DNA of 64,000 bases from Synchiropus splendidus. Its lineage: Eukaryota > Chordata > Actinopteri > Syngnathiformes > Callionymidae. Positions 46,097 to 57,420 of the stretch are shown here, piece by piece; position 1 is the first letter of the stretch; every line of letters starts with the position of its first letter. The stretch is from NCBI RefSeq assembly GCF_027744825.2, contig NC_071345.1:3979501-4043500 (forward strand), in the 5' to 3' direction. The notes beneath the pieces are model-generated. The model saw only the letters and a list, made by a program, of their open reading frames with translations, made no database searches and was not told the DNA's origin. Made by a program: the position numbers and the translations under genes.

Positions 46097-49000
46097 ATGA
46101 GGCCCAGGTTGGCTGAGGGTCGCCTGGAGGTCCTGCAGATCTACCGGCTGCTGCAGAGCCTCCATGGAAACGACAGCGTGCACGTAAAGAGCATGGTGGA
46201 AAATGGCGTGCCAAATCTCATCAATCTCATGGAGCCAAGAGACGGCCTCAGTGGGCTTCATGTGGCAGTGACCACTGAGCGAGAAGGTGACTTGCCTTTG
46301 GCGGCGGTGTCTTCTTGTCTGTGGGACACAGAACTGAGAAGCAGAATGTTCTCCTTTTTAGTTTCGCACGTTATTTTTCTGAGACTGCTGAAACTGGTGT
46401 ATGAAAGCTACGGCTGAGAGAGCCCACTTCGGGAGTGTATGACATTTATGTGCCACATGACGCAGGGATATGGGTTGATTTGGCTTAAGCGATCTATAAA
46501 CCTTCAAGTTTTCATCATACCTTCGATTCCTAAACACAGAGCTGGTCAGCCTCCTCCTGTCCCTGGGAGCACGACCTGACGTCCAGGACAAACAAGGTCG
46601 CACACCGGCCATGATGGCAGCTGAGCTGGGAAATGAAGAAATCCTGACCCTACTGGCCGAACATGAGGCAGATTTCAGGCTCCAAGATGCAGAGGGCAAA
46701 GGTGAGTGAGCGTCTTTCTTCAGTCACAGTCGATTTTGCACCAGTAGTCATGTGTTCATCATGGAAGATCAGCTAGAGAGGTGGAGGTTTGCCTTAGAAA
46801 GGAGAGGAGTGAAGCTTAGCCGCAGTAAGACGGAATACATGTGTGTGAATGAGAGGGATCCAAGTGGACAGGTGAAGTTACAAGATGCAGAGATAAAGAA
46901 GGTGGTGGATTTTTTTTATTACTGTTTATTTATAAACTTTTGCAAAGTACAGGCATAAAATTTTGAAAATGATACATACAATGGTTCATAACTTGTGTAT
47001 GAAAAGATATTACATGCATTAACAATAGAATAAAAATAAAATACATACACAGAAAAACAATGGGGATATGACAATAACTTATTGTGATAAGGTTGGATTT
47101 CTTTGCTGAAAAATGTTCCATTTTGTCCATCTTTTTGTGTATAACTCAGTTTTCACTCTCAACAGAGAGGTCAAGCTTTTTTTAGCGGCAAGATTTGAAA
47201 TAAATATTGACCACTTTGTTGCACCTGTGAGGGCAAGCTTCCCAGCCAACATATCTGTGGGTCCATAAGTGACAGTTACATTCAAATATCTCCTCAAGAA
47301 TATTTATAACACTGTCCCAGATTTTTAAAAGTGAGGGATTTGAAGTACTGAGGCTCACCTGTCCAGGGCGATGGAGATAGAGGTGAAGAAGCGGGTGCAG
47401 GCAGGATGGAATCATTGGAGAAAAGTGTCAGGTGTGATGTGGGACAAAAGAGTGTCGGCAAGGATGAAAGGGAAAGTGTCCAAAAGGGTGGTGAGGCCAG
47501 CAATGTTGTATGGTTTGGAAACAGTGGCACTGAGGAAAAGACAGGAGGCAGAGCTGGAGGTAGCAGAGATGAAGATGCTGAGCTTCTCTCTGGGAGTGAG
47601 CAGGATGATGATAGGATCAGACGGACCGCACATGTGCTCTGGTGTTTAGGAGACCAAGTCAGAGAGGCTAGATGGAGATGGTTTGGACATGTACAGAGGA
47701 GAGAGAGAGAGCCAGTACATTGGTAGATGAAGATGTTGAGGTTGGAACTGCCAGGCAGAAGGTGGAGAGGAAGGCACAAGAGGGGATTGATGGAGGTGGT
47801 GAAGGAGGACATGAGGTCTGTAGGTTTGAGAGAAGAGGAAGCAGAGGACAGGGGGAGATGGAGGAAGGTGATCTGCTGTGGCCACCACTGAGGGGAGAAG
47901 CTGAAAGAAGAAGAAGAGGAGTCATGTGTTAATCAAACTGGAATGGAGCCACTGTCAGAGACATTATCCTTCTCAGGTTTGATCGGCGGCATCTCCACTT
48001 CTCCTCCAGCTCTGGCAAACGCACCCCGACACTGTTGAGATATTGATGAAGGCACAAGTATCAGTGTCTGCAATCAGAGTGTGAATTTATTTCTCTAACT
48101 TTGATCTCTACCACTCAATATTTTTCCAAAGATCTTGTTATTTCAGTCAGTCAGTTTGGCTGGGTTCACAGCCGAGCTCTTCATGCAGGAATGTACTTGC
48201 CTTCTCCTATAGAGAGGTGAGTGTGAAACTGTGTCAGACAACAGGGCGACATCTAATTACAGTTCAAGTCATGAGGGTGATCCCCTCTTGTGAAGCACAC
48301 TGTTACCTGATATTGTCCATCTCTCCCCGCAGCCTGGTTCTGCCGCGGCTCAAGTGTCGGAAGCGCTGCTGTCCGTGTTGCTCCATCTAGTTGCTGCTCA
48401 TTGGCCTTGATAAACCAGCGTTTAGATTCAAATCTCTTTATTAATTTTAGACATAACACAATTCTAACATATATACACAACCTAGGCTTGTTTTGCAGAG
48501 GACAGAATATAATGGTCCATACATAATAAACCACGAACATTGCAAAATAGTATAATAGTAACAGCAATAGAATTCAATTAAATCAGCTCCAACAGCCATT
48601 GATCACTTTGTTGCACTTGCGAGGGCAAGAGTCGCAGCAAACATATCTGTGGGTCCTTAAGAATGTTACATTCAAATATCTCCTATATTTTTCCATGTTT
48701 TGCAGACGCCCTCCTCGCTAAAAGCCTGTACATAACCTAAGCTTGTTTTGTGGAGGACAGAATATAATGGTCCATACATAATAAACAACGACAAAAATAA
48801 CAAAATAGTATAATAATAACGGCAATAAAATGAAATTAAATTAAATATGGAAAAATTAAGATATTAACCCGCCCCTTACCACCCTCAGATAAAATGCATT
48901 TTTTGAGAACTGCCCCTTCTCACCGTGGTCATGGACTGTTTGTTCCTCTTCCCTCTGGCAGGAGGCTACGGTCCATCCAGAGCAGAACCTCCTGTCACAG

Positions 49001-52000
49001 GAGCAGACTGTTAAATTTGGGATCAGCCCTTGTTTTTATTTTATTTCATTTTATTTTATTTCATTTTATTTTATTTTATTTTATTTTATTTTATTTTATT
49101 TTATTTTATTTTATTTTATTTTATTTCGAAGTTGGTGTGACCCCCACTGACCATGGCAATAAATTCTATTCTGATTCCGATTCTGAAGTACAAACATGAA
49201 GCCTGATTCCTTAATCTTTTGTCTTTTCCACCTCAGGTTTGCTGTTCTACTGCATTTCCCCTAAATGGCAATCCGCCTGCCTAAAGGTGGCGCTAAATCA
49301 CCAGCCAGACACCAACAATGTGTCACGACAGGGCGCTCACATCTTCCAGTTGATGTGTGAAAAAGCTCAGGAGCACGGCGTGACGTGTCTCCTGGTGCTG
49401 GCGGAAGGTGCCGACCCCAATGCAGCGGATCAGGTTCCTCCTCAGAACAGTCAACAGTGATGCGGCTTTTCTGACTTGGCGAGTCAAACTCTCTTCTCTC
49501 TAGAAAACAGGGGTGACCGCGTTGATGACGGCGGTAAGAGAAGGCTGCCTGCAGCTTGTTCGAGCCATTTTAAAGAAGGGGGGAAACCCAAACGCACGCG
49601 ACAGAAAAGGCCGCACGCCGCTGCACTACGCTGCCATGGAGGGGTTTTTTGAGGTGTGAAGCTAGTTCCTATCCATTCCAGCTTCTGGTTTTATCAAAAT
49701 ATTATTGTTTTATGTGGTATATTCTGATTTTTTTAGACATTAAATGAAATGTCGATATGAATCTTTCTGTGGAGTCCAGGTCATCCAGGTGCTCTCAGCG
49801 TTCTCAGCAGATTTCGGGGTGGTGGACATGGAGTTCTGCACGCCTCTCCACTACGCCGCAGCCACAGGCGACGCCGACTGCTGCAGGTTTCTGGCTCAGA
49901 GAGGTGAATCACAACAACGTACATCACGTCAGGTGCAATACAGCATGGCCGCTGCAGGACGTTTATGGTATTTATATATCAGGTGGGAAAGGATTTGAAT
50001 CTGGACCGAAGTTCGAAGCTAGTGCATAATACAAATTTGCATCTGATACAGTAAAGGTGCGCACTAAGACCAAAATAGTCACCTGACTGAAGAGTCCTAC
50101 AAGACCAGGGGAGTCACACTCAGCTATAGAGGGGGTCAAAACACAAATACAGATGCGGAAAATGATTCATATTTATTGTATTTTCAGACACAGATAATCT
50201 GTCATCGGAATATATGTTTGAGTGGAATGTTTATCCATTAAATGGTTAACTGTTGCAGTGCATTATGAGACTCACAGTTGAGTGATGAGTAAGAGAGCCA
50301 ATGAGATGATGCTTTGTTGTGGTTAGCACTGTTAGCTCAGCTTAAAAGCTTGTTACCGTGGTTTCTACTTGGTTCACCTCCCTTTTTTTCCCCCCCCGGT
50401 TCTCGGCCATTGGTTCTTGGATAGGTTGCAATCCCAAACTGCGGAACCGGGACGGCCTTACGCCTCGGCAGGTCGCTAAAGACTGTTCCAACAAGGCGGC
50501 CGCCAAGGAGCTGAGGAAAGCCGAGATGCAACGAGGGAAAGCGGAGAAGCGCAGCGGTGTGAAACTCCTGTCCCACCCCTGGGCCTTGACCTTACACGAC
50601 TGGTCGAATGAGTTCCAGGCCGAGTTGCAGCAGGCTTTTGGAGACAAGTCGGAGATGGTCCCTTCTGAAAGGTTCTCTTCTGTGCTGAGAGAGCTGAACG
50701 CTCCGGTCGATCAGGACCAGATCCGAGTCGTGATCTCAGCCAGTGACACGTTTAGGCAGGGCCTAGTCAGCGTCACGGACTTTATTAAAGGTGTGAAGTA
50801 CATTCAGAAACCGTTTCTCCTGTCGTGTCATAACCCGAAGCAGAAAAAGGATTGGAAGGGCGGGAAGGCTGCTAGTAAGAAGAGTAAATTTGTCCCGCCT
50901 ATTCCAATCTGCACCCTCCCTGCAGAGGTCATGCCTCGGCGTCCCGACGGCGGACCCCCGACCTTCATGATAGAAAAGTTCTATAACCAGTCGGACACTA
51001 GCCGCTTCAGTCACGATCGCCCACCGAAACACCCGGTGGAGAACGACTCGGCGTGGTACCAAGAGAGCCCACAGAAGCTCTACGTCAACATCAACGAGTG
51101 TGTGACAAGCGGAGATCTAGAAACTCTGGACCTGGCGTTTACTCAGGGAGTTCCTGTGGATGTCCGGGACCTGTACTACAAAGACCCGCTGATGGCGGCC
51201 TGCGCGAGCGGGAACTATGAAGTGGCTCAGTATCTCCTCAGCAAAGGGTGAGGATCAAAGTCTTGAATGGTTGAACGTTATTCACTTTCACAAAGGACCA
51301 TATTTTCCTTGTTAAAGTTGGTTACGGGGTTCAGTGCTTCATATCTGTTTTGGACCACTGGGGTAATGTTTGTATAGTAACCTGAGTTACTTGGTCAGTC
51401 AGAGTAGCTTCCCGATGACTCATCCATTTGCGATAGATGTGAAGTGAGTCAGAAACTCATGAGCTGTTGCCTTTGAAGTAACTGAAAAATACAAGTTGAG
51501 CTGGCTCAGTGGCTGTGGGATGCAAACGTCTGGGATCTGCATGAGCGATTCTGTGACTCATGGGTGAATGCACCGGTCTGCTGCAACTGATCCCACATAG
51601 ACACTAGGTTTCTTTCTGTTTTGGTTGACGCCGCCTGATCTTGCAGGGCTAATGTGAACATGTGTGACCAGTTCCTGTGGACGCCGCTCCATCATGCCGC
51701 ACAGGCGGGACGGGTGGAGCTGGTGGATCTTCTCCTCAGAGCCGGGGCCAACATAGAAGCCCGGACCCTCGGTGGAGGGACGCCTCTCATGAGAGCCATC
51801 CAGAGCTGTCGTCCCGCCTGTGTGGACTTCCTCATCAAGGCTGGCGCCAACGTGAAAGCAGAGAACAGAAGAGGTCCGTTTCCAAGTCATTCAGCGCCAA
51901 TGTTCTGCTGAAACCGTTTTATAACAGGGTTTAATTTGTTGTTTGTTCTGGCAGGACAAAGCTGCCTGGACGTGGCCAGTGTGTTTGCAGACCTGAGGAT

Positions 52001-52937
52001 ATTTGATTTGGTCAAGGACAGGTTGGATTCTCTGCCAAAGCCCAAAGAAGCTAAACTGGGAAGTCGGGTGACGCCGAGGAGATCCAGAGCTGACGTGAAA
52101 AAGGTAAACACATCTGTATGACCAACTTAGACCGCACTATTCATCTGCATTGCATTTCCACTTCAACTTTTGTTCAAACATCCCAATACACTTGTTTTTG
52201 CTGCAGATCAGCATAGGAACTTTGAACACGTCAACAGCAACAACAGTGAAGAGCATTTCCCTGAAGCAGAGCAGGAGCCTCATCCTGCACACCAACACCA
52301 ACATCACCACTCGAAAAACAAGCCACGTGGACATCACCTTTGTGCCAAAAACGGTCAGTGCAGTGTAGCGTCCAAGCCAAGTCCAAGTCCAAGTCACAAT
52401 GTGACGTGTGGTGTAAACCTAAGTGTGTTGCTGTACCGAGGTCAACTTGTGACCTTAGTGATGAAATGGTAGTCGTCTAAACCTGACAATTTTGAAGTCA
52501 TGTTGTCTTCTTGATGCTACTTCTTAATCTTAGTAATTCCACTCTTCATTTTCCTGATGAAATGATGATTGTCATCCTCTAAACTTTGAGTTATACGTTT
52601 TGGCCCAGCTGTGGAACACTACTGCCACCTGCTGTCCCACTGTGCTCATTGAAGAAAGAAGTATTTCTTTTTGTGGCTTAAAAATGTCTGTTTTTCTTAT
52701 TAAATTATACGATTCTGAAGTCAAACTTGGCGATAGTTGTTGGTAGGTATCCAGCATTGCAGTTTATTTTTGCCCACCCGCCTCCTTCAGGTGTGGGGAA
52801 AACCCCCGACGACCAGCCAGCTGCTGTCAAAAATGGAAAGAGGAAAAGAGCCTGCATCCCTGGAGGTCAGCTTTGACGACTTCATGATGCCATTCAGCCA
52901 TCAGAACACACAGGCCCAACCGAAAACAACTGACTAG
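46097..52937 (+). CDS. ankef1: ANKEF1 (ankyrin repeat and EF-hand domain protein 1), tandem copy B, full length
   Basis: Coding exons: 46097-46286, 46540-46701, 49237-49433, 49504-49653, 49780-49903, 50425-51247, 51647-51873, 51955-52103, 52207-52353, 52791-52937 (stop TAG). The sum is 2,316 bases, or 771 residues, against about 776 in human ANKEF1. All introns are GT-AG. The start ATG lies 8 bases after an acceptor (tcccacag), so a 5' UTR exon must lie upstream. Domains: N-terminal ankyrin repeats (about 20-280), degenerate EF-hand pair (about 310-395), linker with CTLPAEVMPRRPDGGPP, C-terminal ankyrin repeats (about 505-640), and a tail that ends with the conserved block VSFDDFMMPF. Known role of the family: component of the sperm axoneme, with homologues also studied in Xenopus gastrulation. 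The large second intron (46702-49236) is filled with retroelement debris. Confidence 0.95.
46748..47930 (+). mobile_element. Non-LTR retrotransposon (LINE) reverse-transcriptase C-terminal remnant, itself interrupted
   Basis: Translated pieces read LERWRFALERRGVKLSRSKT (46779 onward) and, after an interruption at about 46912-47345, EVKKRVQAGWNHWRKVSGV and VVRPAMLYGLETVALRKRQE, then RWFGHVQRRERE. These blocks are the familiar C-terminal end of a LINE reverse transcriptase seen in many fish and invertebrate genomes; I am not certain of the clade. Frameshifts are present (three frames are needed), so it is dead. It lies in intron 2 of ankef1 copy B, in the gene's orientation. Confidence 0.75.
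46912..47345 (-). mobile_element. Second retroelement 3' fragment inserted in the LINE remnant
   Basis: It begins with a T run (minus-strand poly-A) at 46911-46919 and separates the two halves of the 46748-47930 LINE. Its 3' part (about 47203-47292) matches 48600-48685 closely: both contain cactttgttgcac, gagggcaag, aacatatctgtgggtcc and gttacattcaaatatctcct. The family is not identified. Confidence 0.5.
48420..48860 (-). repeat. Repeated retroelement fragments in ankef1 copy B intron 2
   Basis: The block at 48478-48590 recurs at 48730-48845; both contain gaggacagaatataatggtc followed by catacataataaa and a run of aatagtataat motifs. Between them lies the block shared with 47203-47292. The arrangement suggests tandem or nested insertions of one family on the minus strand. 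Confidence 0.55.
48892..49170 (+). mobile_element. LINE 3' end with TTTTA microsatellite tail
   Basis: The translation around 48930-49020 includes PLPSGRRLRSIQSRTSCHRS, a motif found just before the stop of some fish LINE reverse transcriptases. It is followed by a (TTTTA)n tract at 49032-49126 and then aataaattctattctgattc, the usual simple-repeat tail of such elements. It sits directly before ankef1 copy B exon 3. Confidence 0.6.
49032..49126. repeat. (TTTTA)n microsatellite
   Basis: About nineteen pentanucleotide units with three TTTCA variants. It ends about 110 bases before the exon at 49237. Confidence 0.9.
49904..50424 (+). other. ankef1: ankef1 copy B intron 5
   Basis: Donor gtgaat, acceptor ttggatag; 521 bases. 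The matching intron of copy A is only 80 bases and has a GC donor. No other feature was seen. Confidence 0.8.
50425..51247 (+). CDS. ankef1: ankef1 copy B exon 6: EF-hand-like region and linker
   Basis: It encodes WALTLHDWSNEFQAELQQAF, then EF-hand-like segments. The second loop reads D-T-F-R-Q-G-L-V-S-V-T-D: Asp at 1 and Gly at 6 are present, positions 3 and 5 are not acidic, and position 12 is Asp instead of Glu. Calcium coordination is therefore unlikely. It also carries KFVPPIPICTLP and NDSAWYQESPQKLYVNINE, both shared with copy A. The exon ends in phase 2 at a gtgagg donor, as in copy A. Confidence 0.93.
51955..52937 (+). CDS. ankef1: ankef1 copy B exons 8-10: C-terminal tail missing from copy A
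   Basis: Exon 8 (51955-52103) continues past SLPKPKEAKLGS, where copy A stops. Exon 9 (52207-52353) is Ser/Thr-rich and ends SHVDITFVPKT, and exon 10 (52791-52937) holds VSFDDFMMPF and ends at TAG. Both motifs are recognisable in mammalian ANKEF1 (VDITF and FDDFMMPF), so the tail is ancestral and its absence in copy A is a loss. Acceptors are ctgcag and ccttcag. Confidence 0.92.
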
Positions 52938-53252
52938 ACTGGACAGAGGTTTGGAGGAAAATCAATGCATAAACACACTCCAACACCTCACATCGAAGGC
53001 TGTTTTGCCGCATAAATATCTGAAAGGATTGATGTTTTTATCACAGTAACAGTCTTAATAACATCTTGAAGTTTTGAGATTTGCTTGTTATTGTAAAGTA
53101 TGTACTTTTTTACAGGGATTTTGAAGTCAAATCCAAACTACATCGTCTTGACTGGCTCCGGGGTCTGTTAAAATACTTCCCAGTTTCTCTTTGGGACGAT
53201 CTGTGTAAGGGTATTGAAGAATAATGTTAGTCATTTTAATACGCTTATGTTG

Positions 53253-53379
53253 AATAAATATTTTATAATTGTGTTACATTAATAATTACAAACCTATTTG
53301 CCTCAGTTGTGTTTTTCAGGATTGATTTTGTTCTTCATCTTTAGGGACTTTAGCGAGCGTGAGACCGATTTCTAATAAA
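53253..53379 (+). terminator. ankef1: Polyadenylation signals downstream of ankef1 copy B
   Basis: Two AATAAA hexamers, at 53253-53258 and 53374-53379, follow the copy B stop by about 320 and 440 bases. Either could define the 3' end. Confidence 0.5.
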
Positions 53380-56300
53380 CAGTTTAAGCCAGTCCTTCTT
53401 AAATGGTGGTGCGGGCCGGGGGGGGGCGCATATGACTTTGGAACATACTTTTATGCCGTACTAGAATAAAGTGTAATTACACATCTGCTCATGTTTTTCT
53501 TTTTTTTTTATTTCAGGCAAATCCATGCACACACACAAAAACAATGTTAATAAAGTTATTCTTTATTGTAAGTTAATCTATATTACTTTCTTTTTGTCTT
53601 TTCTTTAATGTTAACAAGGATACAGTGTTATGCAGAGGTGTAGTTATAATGATTTCATAGATAAATGATACTATTTTCAGAGGCGGCGGTGAGAAAAGTT
53701 GCACTGGTTCAAGCCTTAAGGAGAGTGTTATGACCTGCAGGTTACTCGCTGCTTAAGAGAAAAAAATAGTCGGTTGAGCCAATAAATGAATTCAATTTAT
53801 ATTTGGACAAAAAAAACCCCAAGAGATTATATTCATATCTTGACGCCATTGCGCTCACAGAGGGTGCAGTGTCAGGCTTGAAACGCAGGGTGGCGCTGTT
53901 TGGTAAACTAATGCACGGCGGTTGTTTATCAGGCGGATGGAACTTGCGGGGTCCTCTGTTTTGCTTTTGACATTAAAATGGCAGCCCTGCTCTTGTTTTG
54001 TGGTGGGTCTCCATCGGAATCCGATAGTTGAATTTTGAGAGATGACAGTGATGCAGCTGGCGATGATGCTGTCGCGTCACCGTCCAGCTCCGTGTTTTGG
54101 TCTCTTCCATCTCAGCAAATCAATGTGAAGCGAAACACTCTGATGAGCCTCCCATCACCACGAGATTGTGCTGCTTCCAAGGTCCACTGAGACGTTTATA
54201 TAATCCAGTAAAGAGGCGGAGGAGAGCCGCAGAGCCAAAACACTGCATGGTTTGAATCCTCGCAGTAAATGGGATGACAAGAATGTGAAGGCTGAGAGGA
54301 ATAAATGAGTAAAGAGGAGCGTCTGAGGCTCAGTGGATGAAGGAAGCAGACCACTGTGGAGCGGGGAAGGGGAGAGGATGAGGAGTGGGGACGTGGGGGG
54401 GAGTCAGATAGTGGAGGAGCACTGGCACACAGGTTAGAGGGAGCCACCTCCTCTGGCCGCAGGGCCCCGGCGGTGACGCAGTGTGGGTCGGGGCGTCGCT
54501 CGCGCCCCTCCATGTCAGGCTGGCGCATGTCGTTTACCCATCGATTGATGCGACAAGCCGTCGCTCTCATCTGTTTCTCCATAAACTGGACCGAGTTTGT
54601 TAAAGATCTGCGCTTTTAAATCCATTCTTACAGCCTCCCCTCCGCCCTCCCACCCGTGTGTTGTTGCCAGCAGCACTGCAGTCTCTCTCCTCTGATCCTG
54701 CATCGCTTACTCAGCAATCCAGCAATTCCCCAAACACTGAGACTCTGACTTCACCTTTTTTTTTAAACACATTATCAAGCCGCTTAGCTCCTCGGTAATT
54801 AAAAGCAGCAAAGTCTGTATCTTTTCTGACGTGCAGGTCGTTGCAGGTGTTGCAGTGCAGCATGGGGAAACGCCATACGACGCTTGTGGGCACCTCACTA
54901 TTTCAGTGTGAGGTAGTTATGATGGTGCATAACTCCCTCACTTTACCGCAGATGATCCCACTGCAGCCATTGTTCAGGTACTCGCTGGTCCACCTGCTGG
55001 TGTTGGCAAACATTCCCAATAAAGTCTTAAAAGTATCAGTGCTACATCTGGTAGCCATCACTTCCTGCTCCAGTCAGCCTTGTCCCTGTGAGCTGACGTG
55101 CCGAGAAACCAAACCAGCACTTTAGTCGTGCAACTCTGCAACTGCAGCTGAATTATAGGCTTCTCATAACATTTGTCCACTGGAGTTAGGAATAAAATAC
55201 TGAATCTCAGTTCATTCTATGATAATATTTCTCGCTAGAATGATCTAGTTTTGGTTGGTTGGTTTGGTTTTGGAGCTCTGAAGAATGTTCCCTAGTTAAT
55301 CCGTGTTATTTGTATTACATTTTTTTTTCAAATATTATTTTTGTAAACTGCTCAGATGCTATTGGTTCAACTCAGAACCCACCTCCAACCAATCCAATTT
55401 TTTCTCATAATTTTGGAACCGATTTTATGAATAAACAATGTCAATTACACAATCACAATTATGTCTATTGTTTTTGTTTTATTTTACCTGTCTTATATTT
55501 ACATCTTCAAGAAAATATTTTAATTATTTAAGTCAATTATATTTTTGTTTTAGTTTTCTTATGTTTTCGCTCAATTAGTGATGTTAGAATATCTGTTTCC
55601 AATACTGAAGTAGTTAAGCATAGCTTTTAAAAAATGCTTTTTCTCTGCCAAGTATGTTCTCTTTTATCATCAAATAAAATATTTTCATAAATAATAATAA
55701 TATATAATAAAATATATTTATTGTACAGTTAAAGGTGTGATTGTTGATTATTTAGACATTCACTTCATGTATTTCCTTTCTCAACCTTTACAAGGTGGTG
55801 AAGAAGGTATTTATGAAAATATTTATTTAGCACAGCTGAAAGATTTTAGGGAATATATTGAATTTTCCCATCATGAAAGTTTACCTGTATGAATGTGAGC
55901 CAATCTGAGTCATGTGTTTAGAAAGCAGGAGAGGAAGACCGGATAAATCGGGCAGGAAGCTTATATTGTGTCCCAAACACCCTGCGATGACGGAGTCCAG
56001 CGCGTCTTTAAATAAATCTGCATTATTAATAGTGTGAAATTGGATGTGGGCAAGTATTTTAAAGCGTTTATGGCTGGCGTCCCGTTTGAGAGCAAATCCA
56101 TTTCCTGTAATTTCATGCTACGACAGTCCCGCCGCTCCCTGCTTCCCAGAAAGGCCGTGAGAGTAAACACAGTTGCAGTGGAAAGGCTGCGTCTGGTGAG
56201 ACAATAGCAGAGTTGTATGGATCCTGGTTGGTCATCCATTACTGATGAGAGAGTCGCGTTTCACTCCGCCATGACTGACAGTGCATGACAGAACCGTGTG

Positions 56301-56990
56301 TGTGTGTGTGTGTGTGGGGTTATGATGCAAGAACAGTGTCCGTGCAGGTTTAGCAAAGCAAGCAGAAGCACCTGCTGTGCATGTGTGTGTGTGTGCGCTG
56401 CAGTGATTCATCGTTCATTAGTGCCGGCGTGGCACTGCCATAGATCTTAGCTTTCCCCACATTCCAATTTGCTGCGAGGCCTCAGACTTGCATTATGAGG
56501 TTATTGATCTGAATTTCATCGAGAGACCAGCTCTGCTGAACAGAGGACTCTGATACACTTAAGCCTTCTCAGGATCAGTAAATATTCTGCAAAAGAGATT
56601 ACAGAAATCAGAGGGAAGATTTTCTACCAGTCACATTTGAATCATTGAATTATTCGCTTGTTTGGCGTCCCGCCTCAAAGCTGCGCACCGAAGGAAAGAA
56701 AAGACATGTTGGCCTCAAGTCACAAACAAATATTTCAGGTGAATCAAATCCCTTGTCCACATTTTTGTTAAAACCTTCAAATTGACAAAGCCATTTCAGT
56801 TGTATTTGTTCCCAAAATACTTTCTTGAGGGCATCTGATGTAAATGCTTGCGTGAAGAATTCATTCATTTTGCATCTTCACTGGGCGCCAGTGAGTAGTG
56901 AATGTCATGAGGTGGACATTGATGTTTACTGATGATATAGTGGTTTGTCAAGGCGGAGCTGGAGGAATGAGAGTGAGACAGGAGGACGAG
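53380..56990. other. Intergenic downstream of ankef1 copy B, no gene seen
   Basis: It contains a G run at 53418-53426, a GT microsatellite at 56296-56316 and AT-rich DNA at 55310-55730. Open frames on both strands around 54196-54703 are GC-rich shadows without recognisable content. Confidence 0.55.
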
Positions 56991-57005
56991 TGAAGAAGCC
57001 GCTAG

Positions 57006-57217
57006 TAGTGGTGATGGGTAGATGAGGTATCATGAAACAGTACTGCAGGGTTGATGAAACAGTATCATAGTCTTCAGAGGCCGCTAGATGGCGCTCTCGG
57101 TTTAGAAATGATGTGAGCTTTCATTGAATTAGTGGTTCAAGTCCAAATATTTTACAGCAGACAGTGGCCTCTGAAAATTAGGACACTGTTTCATGAAACC
57201 TCATCTACCCCTCACTA
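57006..57217. mobile_element. MITE, intact copy (about 212 bases)
   Basis: The left arm gatgggtagatgaggtatca is mirrored on the right by tgaaacctcatctacccctc; tagtg and cacta close the ends. The body matches the interrupted copy at 31660-32282. It codes for nothing. Confidence 0.7.
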
Positions 57218-57224
57218 GCTAAAC

Positions 57225-57420
57225 AGCACATGTGGAGACGAATGATCCGTGACAGACCATCGAGTGTGGAAGGGAAACGTCATAGGACAGTGGTGAGACC
57301 TGCCATGGTACATGGTGTGGAGTGAAAAATGTACTTTGGAGGTGAAGTTTGGGAGATAACATGGATGTGGGAGGAGACACGGGGGCCCAAAAGAATATTG
57401 GTGATGGGGGGTCCAAGGTT
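57225..57420 (+). mobile_element. Short LINE remnant
   Basis: The block gtggtgagacctgccatggt followed by acatggtgtgga resembles the part of the 46748-47930 LINE that encodes VVRPAMLYGLE. The flanks are too decayed to align by eye. Confidence 0.35.
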
